Shown here: positions 24,273 through 31,197 of the stretch, piece by piece
How the letters are laid out: each line of letters starts with the position of its first letter
Position numbering within the stretch: position 1 is the stretch's first letter
Assembly: GCA_032119595.1 (NCBI GenBank)
Contig: JAUMBQ010000006.1
Location: 434,001-498,000 of the forward strand
Reading direction: 5' to 3'
Origin: JAGIBJ01 sp032119595
Lineage (GTDB): Bacteria; Actinomycetota; Thermoleophilia; Solirubrobacterales; Solirubrobacteraceae
Length of the DNA: 64,000 nt
Notes under the pieces: generated by a model
The model's input: only the letters and a program-made list of their open reading frames with translations
The model's database searches: none
What the model was told of the DNA's origin: nothing
Made by a program: the position numbers and the translations under genes

Positions 24273-25181
24273 TTACCTGGTCGCGAGCGCCTCGCCCACG
24301 GCCTCGGCGAAGGTGAGCGGCGCATCGTTCACGCCGGCTGGCGGCGGCTCGGTGATCACCATCTCCGCCCGGAGTCCCTCGACGAGCGGCCGCACCAGCG
24401 GGTACTCCACGCCGCCGAAGAGGCTCACCCAGAGCGACGAGAGCCGAGGCGTCATGAAGGGCACCGGCACCATCCGAGGGTGTTTGCGCCCCAGGGCTTT
24501 TGCGGTGATCAGCATGAGCTCGCGATAGGTGTGCGCGTCGGCGCCGCCGAGCTGCACGTCGCCGGTCACGCCATCGAGTTCACCGAGCGCGCGAAGCGCC
24601 GAGACGACGTCCCGCGCGGCGATCGGCTGACTCTTGGTGTTCACCCACTGCGGGCACACCATCACGGGCAGCCGCTTGACGAGGTTGCGCAGAATGACGA
24701 ACGACTGGCTGCTGGGGTCGACGACCATCGCCGCACGCGCGTGAACGAACTCCGGGACCGACCCCTCCAGAATGCGGGCGACCTCGGCGCGGCTCTGAAG
24801 GTGATGGGAATGGGAGGCACCCACGCCGTCGAGTCCTCCCAGATAGACGATGCGGCGCAGACCCGCCCGCTTGGCCGCCTGCGCAAACGCCGTTGCGCCT
24901 CGCCGGTCGAGTTCCTCGAAGTCGCCGACGTTCCCCCGGCCCATCGCGTGCACGAGGTAGTAGGCGACATCGACCCCGTCGAGCGCTTCGTCGAGCCCCT
25001 CGCCAGCAAAGAGATCGCCCTTGACGACCTCCACCGACGGATCGAGATCGGCCCGGGCGGGGTCGCGCACGAGGGCGCGTACCGGCGAGCCGTGTTCCAA
25101 GAGGGCTGGGAGCAGCAGCCCACCGATGGCACCGGTGGCGCCGGTCAGCAGGATGCGCTTGGGAGGCGTCGACGAAGGCAC
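24273..25181 (-). CDS. Atypical SDR / NmrA-like NAD(P)-binding protein
   Basis: 302 residues from a GTG at 25181. The Rossmann glycine motif LLTGATGAIGG is near residue 12, then RALVRDPA, VKGDLFAG and YYLVHAMG; the usual Tyr-Lys catalytic pair is not evident, as in atypical SDRs. The middle and C-terminal parts (VCPQWVNTKSQPIAARDVV, LGGADAHTYRELM) match the NAD-dependent epimerase-like family related to NDUFA9 and complex-I assembly factors. TACCGT on the minus strand (25189-25194) lies 7 bases upstream, fitting a leaderless start. Confidence 0.82.
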   Translation of the reverse strand: MPSSTPPKRILLTGATGAIGGLLLPALLEHGSPVRALVRDPARADLDPSVEVVKGDLFAGEGLDEALDGVDVAYYLVHAMGRGNVGDFEELDRRGATAFAQAAKRAGLRRIVYLGGLDGVGASHSHHLQSRAEVARILEGSVPEFVHARAAMVVDPSSQSFVILRNLVKRLPVMVCPQWVNTKSQPIAARDVVSALRALGELDGVTGDVQLGGADAHTYRELMLITAKALGRKHPRMVPVPFMTPRLSSLWVSLFGGVEYPLVRPLVEGLRAEMVITEPPPAGVNDAPLTFAEAVGEALATR

Positions 25182-25408
25182 GGTGCAGACGGTACGGCCA
25201 AGACCGGGCGCAGCGATGAACGCGAAACCCCCAGCTCGACAAGGACCGATCCCGCCGCACTCGAGAGGAGGGGAAATCGCTCCTCGACGGACGACGAGAT
25301 CGCGGCCCGCTTCCGCTCCCGCCGACCATGCTCTATAAATCTAGAGGGCGGTGGCTTTTCGGGATTGCCGGGCAGCCACCTCCCCCTCCCACGAACGACG
25401 GAGTCCCC

Positions 25409-26455
25409 TTGAAGACCAGTCCCTCCTGGCGCGCAATTGCCCTCGCCGCGCTCGCTTCCACAGCACTACTCCCGGCGAGCGCGTCGGCACGCCCTGGCAT
25501 CCAGCCTGAGCCGATCGTCATCCTGTCGGGCGCAGTCTCGGACTGCATCGTCGACGGTGCGGACGCGCAGACTTCCGCACTGCGCCCACTGGTCGAGGCG
25601 ACCACGGTCGGCGGCGCACGGACCGACGCCGCCTACAAGTGGGGTGTCACTCCGATCCCGTCGAGTTGGCTCTACCACTGGACGACCGCCGACGGGTACA
25701 CGCAGTGCACCCAGCCCGTGGTGCAGCAGGGGCGAAATCTGTACAACCGGATCCAGGCCAAGATCGCGCAGTGGAACGCCTCGCTACCGGCCGGATACGC
25801 GCCTGTCACGAAGGTCGACATCGTTGCCAGCTCGATGGGCTCGCTCGTGAGTCGCTCGTGCATCGCCAACACCGGCCGTGGGAACCCGGCCAATGAGACG
25901 CCCGGCTGTGCCGCACTCGTCGACGACTGGGCCGCCATGGTCCCGCCGAGCCACGGCACCACCAACCCAGGCTCCATCGGCTGCCCCTACGCGGGCCTGC
26001 CCTTGTGCGCCGCCATCAAGGTCGGGGCTGACTTCCAACTCAAGCTCAACGAGCGATACAACGGCCTGGTCCCGGACCTGATCGGCGCCGGCGACGAGAC
26101 GCCGCAGATCGCTGGCACCACACCCATCGAATACACCACCATGTGGGCCGGCAACGACGGCCTCATCGTGCCGGCGGCGAGCGCTGCGCTCTGGGGGGCG
26201 GGCAACTTCAAGGTTGAATCCGGCGTCAACGGAGCCGCAGACACCGTCCAGCTCAACCACGGCAACATCGCCGACCCAGGGCTTTGCCCCGGATCGCCCA
26301 ACTACACCACCTCGGGTACTTGGGAGTGGATCGCGTGGGCGCTGCTCGACAGCCAGAATCATTGGACGTTCGGCGAAGAGTCACCGCGCCAGTTCCCCAC
26401 CGCGATCGCGCCGACGGCGTTCCTCAACTGCAAGGTCGGACCACCCGGCATCTAG
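25409..26455 (+). CDS. Secreted lipase/esterase-like protein, paralog 1
   Basis: 348 residues from a TTG with GGAG five bases upstream. The N-terminus LKTSPSWRAI aligns with VKTNRSLRAL of the paralog, so both use non-ATG starts. A signal peptide precedes SARPG. The nucleophile elbow is VDIVASSMGSLVSRS, with S-S-M-G-S in place of the usual GxSxG; a catalytic Asp (AGNDGLIVP) and His (VQLNHGNI) follow in the right order. Six or more cysteines suggest disulphides. An AT-rich TATAAA at 25334-25339 may be the -10. Likely an extracellular lipase or polymer esterase. Confidence 0.78.
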   Translation: MKTSPSWRAIALAALASTALLPASASARPGIQPEPIVILSGAVSDCIVDGADAQTSALRPLVEATTVGGARTDAAYKWGVTPIPSSWLYHWTTADGYTQCTQPVVQQGRNLYNRIQAKIAQWNASLPAGYAPVTKVDIVASSMGSLVSRSCIANTGRGNPANETPGCAALVDDWAAMVPPSHGTTNPGSIGCPYAGLPLCAAIKVGADFQLKLNERYNGLVPDLIGAGDETPQIAGTTPIEYTTMWAGNDGLIVPAASAALWGAGNFKVESGVNGAADTVQLNHGNIADPGLCPGSPNYTTSGTWEWIAWALLDSQNHWTFGEESPRQFPTAIAPTAFLNCKVGPPGI

Positions 26456-26500
26456 TCGATCCGGTCGGCCATAGCGGCCTGCGCCAATGACGTGTCTGGG

Positions 26501-26529
26501 CGCCCTCTCCCCGGGTAGCGGGGAGGGCG
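26501..26529. terminator. Imperfect GC hairpin after lipase paralog 1
   Basis: CGCCCTCTCCCCG pairs with CGGGGAGGGCG around a short loop with a 2-base bulge, about 45 bases after the stop codon and before the promoter of the second lipase gene. Probable terminator; no T-tract. Confidence 0.55.
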
Positions 26530-26611
26530 TCCGGCATCCCCGGGCCGAGCCTCGTTCCGTCGCGCCGTTGAACCGCGCCTCAGAAGGACGACCGTGACGT
26601 TGGACCTGTTC

Positions 26612-26640
26612 TTGAAGCGTCACGCCGAGTCATCTATACA
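26612..26640 (+). promoter_or_regulatory. Sigma-70-type promoter of lipase paralog 2
   Basis: TTGAAG (26612-26617), a 17-bp spacer, and TATACA (26635-26640). This is the best conventional promoter in the window and gives a leader of about 50 bases before the GTG at 26698. Confidence 0.65.
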
Positions 26641-26697
26641 TGGTGGTCGCCGAGTCCCCCGCCGGCCCCCGCCCCTGTCCCAGGCCCTCCGGATCTT

Positions 26698-27807
26698 GTG
26701 AAGACCAACCGCTCCTTGCGCGCACTCGTCACTGCGCTCATCGCCATCACCATCACCGTCCTCGCCCCGGCGACGGCATCCGCACGTCCAGGCCCCGCCG
26801 CCGAGCCGATCATGGTGGTCGGTGGCTTCGACCCCGATTGCGCGATCTCCAACTACGAGGACGGCACCCAGGGCTACCCCGAGACGGCCATGGAGCTGAC
26901 CGTCGACGGCATCCGCAAAGACGCCGCCTACAAATGGGGCGTTCAGCCGATCCCACCGTCGTGGGCGGCCGGCTTCACCACGCCTAAGGGCTACGAGTTC
27001 TGCCGCTACTCGACCACTGCCCTCGGGCGTCGGTTCTACGACTGGATGGTGAAGCGGATCGCGGCCTGGAACCAGGCGGTGCCGCCGGGCTATGACCGGG
27101 TCACGAAGGTCGACGTCGTCGGTACCTCGTACGGGTCCACGATCACCCGCTCTTGCATCGCCAACGCGGGCCGTGCCAACCCCGCGACCGCGACCCCCGA
27201 CTGCGCCAAACTCATCGACGACTGGATCGGCCTCGTGCCGCCGTCGCACGGGAGCAAGACGCCCTGGGTGATCGGGTGCCCGTTTGCACCCGGCGCACTG
27301 TGCAAGGCCACCTCCGCCAATGGCGATTTCCTGCTCAAGCTCAACGAGCGCTTCAACGGCGACGCGATCGACCGCGTCGGCGCTGGCGATGAGACCCCGC
27401 AAGTGCCCGGGACCACGCCGATCGAATATTCGACCTACTGGGGAGGCGCCGACGGCCTGATCACCCCGGTGCAGAGCGCCGGGCTCTGGGGAGCAGCGAA
27501 CTACCGGGTCCAGGCGGGGATGCCGACCGCGACGACCCGCGCACGGCAGCTCAATCATCTGAAGATCGCCGACACCGGAATCTGCAAGGGCTCACCGGAC
27601 TTCGGCACGTCAGGGACGCGAGAGTGGGTCCTCTACGAGCTGCTCGATGTAGCACCGCATCAGCCGACCCCCGAAGAGTCACCCCGCAAGACGCCGACGA
27701 ACCTCGCGCCGTACTCGGTCCTGAACTGCAAGTCCGCGCCGCCCGGCCTCACGCCCCCCAAGGGCGACATCAACGACGGCTACGCCCCCGACCCCGACCG
27801 CCGCTGA
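26698..27807 (+). CDS. Secreted lipase/esterase-like protein, paralog 2
   Basis: 369 residues from a GTG. The signal peptide (VKTNRSLRAL, hydrophobic VTALIAITITVLA) ends near ASARPG. Shared with paralog 1 are DAAYKWGVxPIP, VTKVDxV, SRSCIAN/TRSCIAN, PPSHG, LKLNER and GAGDETPQ. Here the nucleophile elbow is DVVGTSYGSTITRS, a canonical GxSxG. Asp in GGADGLITP and His in RQLNHLKI complete the triad. The C-terminus has an extra Pro/Asp-rich tail. The pair arose by tandem duplication; each copy has its own promoter. Confidence 0.8.
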   Translation: MKTNRSLRALVTALIAITITVLAPATASARPGPAAEPIMVVGGFDPDCAISNYEDGTQGYPETAMELTVDGIRKDAAYKWGVQPIPPSWAAGFTTPKGYEFCRYSTTALGRRFYDWMVKRIAAWNQAVPPGYDRVTKVDVVGTSYGSTITRSCIANAGRANPATATPDCAKLIDDWIGLVPPSHGSKTPWVIGCPFAPGALCKATSANGDFLLKLNERFNGDAIDRVGAGDETPQVPGTTPIEYSTYWGGADGLITPVQSAGLWGAANYRVQAGMPTATTRARQLNHLKIADTGICKGSPDFGTSGTREWVLYELLDVAPHQPTPEESPRKTPTNLAPYSVLNCKSAPPGLTPPKGDINDGYAPDPDRR

Positions 27808-27832
27808 TCGCAAGTCCGGTCGCGGCGCCGTG

Positions 27833-27877
27833 GCTCCTGCCGCTCCTGCCGCTCCTGCCGCTCCTGCCGTTCCTGCC
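27833..27877. repeat. Five tandem copies of a 9-bp repeat
   Basis: Unit GCTCCTGCC, four exact copies and one with a T (GTTCCTGCC), in the gap between the convergent lipase and SDR genes. Non-coding on both strands in the accepted annotation. Confidence 0.85.
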
Positions 27878-27891
27878 GCCGAACGGTTCGC

Positions 27892-28638
27892 TCAGCCGTC
27901 TCGACGCGCGTAGTCGCGGGCCGAGGCCTGCTGACGGGGGAACAGATCCATGCGCGCGACCGTCATATGCGGCGGGCGCGTGACAGCCCACGTAATCGCC
28001 TCAGCGATGTCCTCAGCGGTCAAAGGATCCATGCCGCGGTAGACGTCGGCGGCCCGCTGCGCGTCGCCTCCGAACCGCACGGTCGAGAACTCGGTGTCGA
28101 CCTGGCCGGGCGCGATCTCGATCACGCGGATCGGTTGGCCGAGGAGCTCCACTCGGAGCGTGTCGGCCACGGCCGCCGCCCCGTGCTTCGCCGAGGTGTA
28201 GCCCGCGCCGTTCGGATACGTCTGATGGCCCGCCACTGAGGTGATCACCACGAAACGACCGTTGCCCGAGGCCGCCAGATGGCCTGCAAACGCCCTCGCC
28301 GTGCGGGCGGTGCCAAGCACGTTCGTCTCCCACATCGTGCGCCACTGGTCGTCGTCCATCTCCACGATCGGTTCCAGCCCGAGCGCACCGCCGGCGTTGG
28401 CCACGACGATCTCGCAGGCAGGCACTGCGCTTGCGAGCGCGACGATGTCCTCGTCCTTGGTCACGTCGCAGGTGATGGCGCGGGCAGCAGAGCCGAGTTC
28501 GGCGACGAGCGCGTCGAGGCGGTCCTTGCGTCGCGCGGTGACGACCACGTCGAACCCGGCCGCCACGAGGGTTCGGGCGGTCGCAGCGCCAATGCCGCTG
28601 GAGGCCCCGGTGATCACGGCGGTCGGGCGTGCGCTCAT
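27892..28638 (-). CDS. Short-chain dehydrogenase/reductase
   Basis: 248 residues, classical SDR length. Cofactor motif TGASSGIG, then the TARRKDRLDAL segment whose Arg suggests NADPH preference, NAG (VVANAGG), catalytic Ser in VITSVAGHQTYPN, and the YxxxK pair in GYTSAKHGA with the Tyr and Lys in place. C-terminal PGQVDTEFSTVRFGG. Closest in style to YdfG/serine-type 3-hydroxy acid dehydrogenases; substrate not inferable. TAGGCT on the minus strand (28647-28652) lies 8 bases before the ATG. Confidence 0.9.
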   Translation of the reverse strand: MSARPTAVITGASSGIGAATARTLVAAGFDVVVTARRKDRLDALVAELGSAARAITCDVTKDEDIVALASAVPACEIVVANAGGALGLEPIVEMDDDQWRTMWETNVLGTARTARAFAGHLAASGNGRFVVITSVAGHQTYPNGAGYTSAKHGAAAVADTLRVELLGQPIRVIEIAPGQVDTEFSTVRFGGDAQRAADVYRGMDPLTAEDIAEAITWAVTRPPHMTVARMDLFPRQQASARDYARRDG

Positions 28639-28757
28639 GGAGCGGGAGCCTAGAAGAGTCGGGCGCATGCGCTGCGGGCGTTCGCGCTGACGGCGATTGC
28701 GCAGGGAGCGGTCGCTGGCGCACGCCTGGGGCAGCTGATATCAACCGGGCCACGTCT

Positions 28758-30155
28758 ATGGACCTCGATCTGCTCGTCATTGGCTCTGGTCCCGGCGGGC
28801 AGCGCGCCGCCATCCAGGCCGCCAAGTTGGGCAAGAGCGTGGCGATCGTCGAGCGCGAGCGCGTCGGCGGCGTGTCGCTGCACACCGGCACCGTCCCGAG
28901 CAAGACGCTCAGGCAGGCGATCTTGGAGAACATCGCGAGCCGCGGGGCCGACATGCCCGATCCGCTCAACGCGGACCGCCACGCCGCAGCCGCCGCGCAG
29001 TACCTGCGCGACCGCACCGCGCGGGTCGTCGCGCAGGAGACCGACGTCGTCCGCGACCAGCTCCGCCGCAACGGGGTTGGGCTCCTCATGGGCGACGGGT
29101 CGTTCGTCGACGAGCATTCGGTCCGCGTCCACGACCCCGCGGCCGAGGTCAAGGACACCGTCGTGACGGCGGAGAACATCATCATCGCCGTCGGGACGCG
29201 GCCGGCACGCCCGGACGGCGTCGACTTCGATGAGCGCCACGTCATCGATTCCGATGGGATCCTGCGCCTGGAGTCGCACGTGCCGCGCACGATGACCGTC
29301 GTCGGCGCCGGCGTGATTGGCGTGGAGTACGTGTCGATGTTCGCGGCGATGGGCACGCGGGTCACGCTCGTCGATGCGCGCCCCAAGCTGCTGCCGTATC
29401 TCGACCGTGAAGTCGCCATTGCCCTGCGCTACCTGCTCGGCAAGCGCAACGTGAACTTCCGCTTCAACGAGGAGGTCGTGTCCGTCGAGCGCCAGGAGGG
29501 CCGCGTGATCACGCACCTGCGATCCGGCAAGCAGATCTCCTCGCACACGCTGCTCTACGCGACGGGGCGCCAGGGCGCAACCGAGGGGCTCGATCTCCAG
29601 AACGCGGGCCTAAAGGCCGACAAGCGTGGCCGCATCGACGTCGACGCGGAGTTCCGCACGAGCAAGCCACACATCTTCGCCGTGGGCGATGTCGCTGGGC
29701 CGCCCGGCCTCGCCGCGACGAGCATGGAGCAGGGCCGCCTGGCGGCCCTGCACGCGTTTGGCGAGCCCGTGAATTCGCTGCCGGAGCTCGTGCCGGTCGG
29801 CATCTACGCGATCCCAGAAATCTCGTACGTCGGCCGTACCGAGGAGGAACTCACGGATGCCGCCGTGCCCTACGTCGTCGGGATTGCCCGCTATCGCGAG
29901 CTCGCCAAGGCCCTCATGATGGGCGAGGAAGACGGCTTCCTGAAGATCATCGTGTCGCCCGAGGACCGCAGCCTCCTGGGCGTCCACATCATCGGTTCCC
30001 AGGCCACCGATCTCCTGCACATCGGCCAAGCGCTGATGAACCGCGAAGGCGCGCTGGACTTCCTCGTCTCGGCCGTCTTCAACTACCCCACCCTCGCGGA
30101 GGCCTACAAAGTCGCCGGCCTCGATGCCCAGAACCGGATGCGCGACCTCACGTAG
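28758..30155 (+). CDS. sthA: Soluble pyridine nucleotide transhydrogenase (SthA/UdhA-like flavoprotein)
   Basis: 465 residues, ATG at 28758. FAD motif LVIGSGPGGQRAAIQAAKLG, then VERERVGGVSLHTGTVPSKTLR, where the redox disulphide cysteines of dihydrolipoamide dehydrogenases are replaced (no Cys at all here). The NAD-binding motif is VVGAGVIGVEYVSMFAAMG, the second FAD segment HIFAVGDVAG, and the dimer interface (GVHIIGSQATDLLHIG) is normal. SthA enzymes re-oxidise NADPH with NAD+. The last codons are duplicated just downstream in a 46-bp tandem repeat. Confidence 0.9.
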   Translation: MDLDLLVIGSGPGGQRAAIQAAKLGKSVAIVERERVGGVSLHTGTVPSKTLRQAILENIASRGADMPDPLNADRHAAAAAQYLRDRTARVVAQETDVVRDQLRRNGVGLLMGDGSFVDEHSVRVHDPAAEVKDTVVTAENIIIAVGTRPARPDGVDFDERHVIDSDGILRLESHVPRTMTVVGAGVIGVEYVSMFAAMGTRVTLVDARPKLLPYLDREVAIALRYLLGKRNVNFRFNEEVVSVERQEGRVITHLRSGKQISSHTLLYATGRQGATEGLDLQNAGLKADKRGRIDVDAEFRTSKPHIFAVGDVAGPPGLAATSMEQGRLAALHAFGEPVNSLPELVPVGIYAIPEISYVGRTEEELTDAAVPYVVGIARYRELAKALMMGEEDGFLKIIVSPEDRSLLGVHIIGSQATDLLHIGQALMNREGALDFLVSAVFNYPTLAEAYKVAGLDAQNRMRDLT

Positions 30156-30229
30156 GTCACGGCCCCGAGGGGTTTCTGGGGGGATGCGGGACCTCATGTA
30201 GGTCACGGCCCCGAGGGGCATCTGGGGTT
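30138..30229 (+). repeat. 46-bp tandem duplication spanning the sthA stop codon
   Basis: Copy 1 (30138-30183) contains the final codons of sthA, its TAG stop and GGTCACGGCCCCGAGGGG. Copy 2 (30184 onward) repeats it with about four changes, again reading ATGCG-GACCTCA...GTAGGTC. Each copy holds a GACCT...AGGTC dyad and a CCCC-GA-GGGG dyad that may serve as tandem terminators. Confidence 0.8.
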
Positions 30230-30396
30230 GTGGATGTTCTCGGGTTGGTGGGAACACCGGGCGGGCGGGCTCTTCTTGAGCGAGCTGATGGGTGCTCTCG
30301 CGCGGGTCGATGTTCTCGGGCGGCTGGTATCCGTTCGGGCGGGTTGTCGGCGCGAGGGTGTTTTGGTCGTTGGTGGTGCGGTGCCTGGGCTTGGGC

Positions 30397-30755
30397 TCCA
30401 GCCCGACGGGCTGCGGCGGAGGCGGTGCCGTCCGCTCCACTCCGAGGGAGTGGGCGGCTGTTGCTGGCTGTGAAGTCCGTGGGCCTTGGTCGGTTTTCGG
30501 TGGTTGCGGCGCGCCTTTGGCGCGCCGGGCGACGCACCACGAAATAGGGCGCCATTTGTACGACCCCGGTTTCGGGAAAAGTCCACCCCATTTCGTGGTG
30601 CATCGCCTCCGGGGCATTCCGCTTCCCTGGTGCCGGCGCGCCCAGGAGGCTTACTTCCAAAAGCGCCCGTTTTGGGCCGTTTTGGAAGCAAGCCCTCGCG
30701 CTCCCTCGGAGCGAGAGCGCCCGGCCGCGTTTCCAGCGCAGCCCGTCGGGCTGGA
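30397..30755. repeat. Large interrupted dyad built of several inverted motif pairs
   Basis: Motifs recur as reverse complements in mirror order around about 30570. TCCAGCCCGACGGGCTGCG at 30397-30415 is exactly inverted at 30737-30755. CTCCGAGGGAG at 30440-30450 is inverted at 30701-30711. GCACCACGAAAT at 30534-30545 is inverted at 30590-30601, and one mismatch extends that arm to about 16 bp. The spacers have diverged in sequence and length. The pattern fits two inverted copies of one intergenic element or a foldback element. Confidence 0.65.
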
Positions 30756-30871
30756 GTCCCAGCTCCGGCGCCGCCCAACCATCAGGCTCTGACGCCGCCC
30801 AACGAGCCAGCCCCAGCGCCGCCTCTACGCGGCTGCCATGGGTCGCGCTCCGCCACCGCCGTTAGCCGCGC

Positions 30872-30945
30872 ATGCGGCCGGCCACGTCGAATGTCGGAGC
30901 CAGATCCCCCGACCTGACTCCGACACCCGACGCCGCCGGCCGCAT
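30872..30945. ncRNA. Long imperfect hairpin, candidate structured RNA or terminator
   Basis: ATGCGGCCGGC (30872-30882) pairs with 30935-30945, CGTCG (30885-30889) with 30928-30932, TGTCGGAG (30892-30899) with 30918-30925, and CAG (30901-30903) with CTG (30914-30916). This gives 27 base pairs with small symmetric internal loops. Which strand is transcribed is unknown. There is no adjacent gene for it to terminate within 250 bases on the plus side. Confidence 0.5.
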
Positions 30946-31076
30946 TCGGGCCGTGCTTTGCGTCTCTCTCTACGCCGGACACGACGAGAGATCGGCACGC
31001 AGCCTCTCAGCCCGTAGAGCGACTTTCAGAATGTCGTTCCAGAAGTCGAATGCCGACGCGCCAACGCGCCTGTCGA

Positions 31077-31152
31077 GCCGACCCCGCACCTCGGATCTGC
31101 AGCCGATCAGACGCGCCGACCCCGCGCCTCGGATCTGCAGCCGATCGAACGC
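31077..31152 (+). repeat. Two tandem copies of a 38-bp repeat upstream of the LAL regulator
   Basis: Units 31077-31114 and 31115-31152 match at 35 of 38 positions; each contains GGATCTGCAGCCGATC. The second unit ends 45 bases before the GTG start of the LuxR ATPase gene and about 33 bases before its probable -10, so the repeats could bind a regulator. Confidence 0.75.
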
Positions 31153-31197
31153 GCGGATGCCATCGACGACGGGCGCGTTCGCCGATATGGTCGGCAG

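Larger units (their letters stand above)
30156..31197. other. Gene-free kilobase of structured repeats
   Basis: No convincing gene between sthA and the LAL regulator. Frames on both strands are Arg/Pro/Gly-rich and carry no recognisable domain. The stretch holds, in order: the 46-bp duplication, a dyad of about 360 bp (30397-30755), a long imperfect hairpin (30872-30945) and a 38-bp tandem repeat (31077-31152). Confidence 0.7.

Noticed and set aside
28758..30155. Dihydrolipoamide dehydrogenase or mercuric reductase for the SthA-like gene
   Set aside because: The redox-active cysteine pair is absent, and no lipoyl or mer partner genes are nearby.
30203..30917. Several overlapping frames on both strands in the gene-free kilobase
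   Set aside because: They translate the repeats and dyads into Arg/Pro/Gly-rich sequence; both strands look equally poor.
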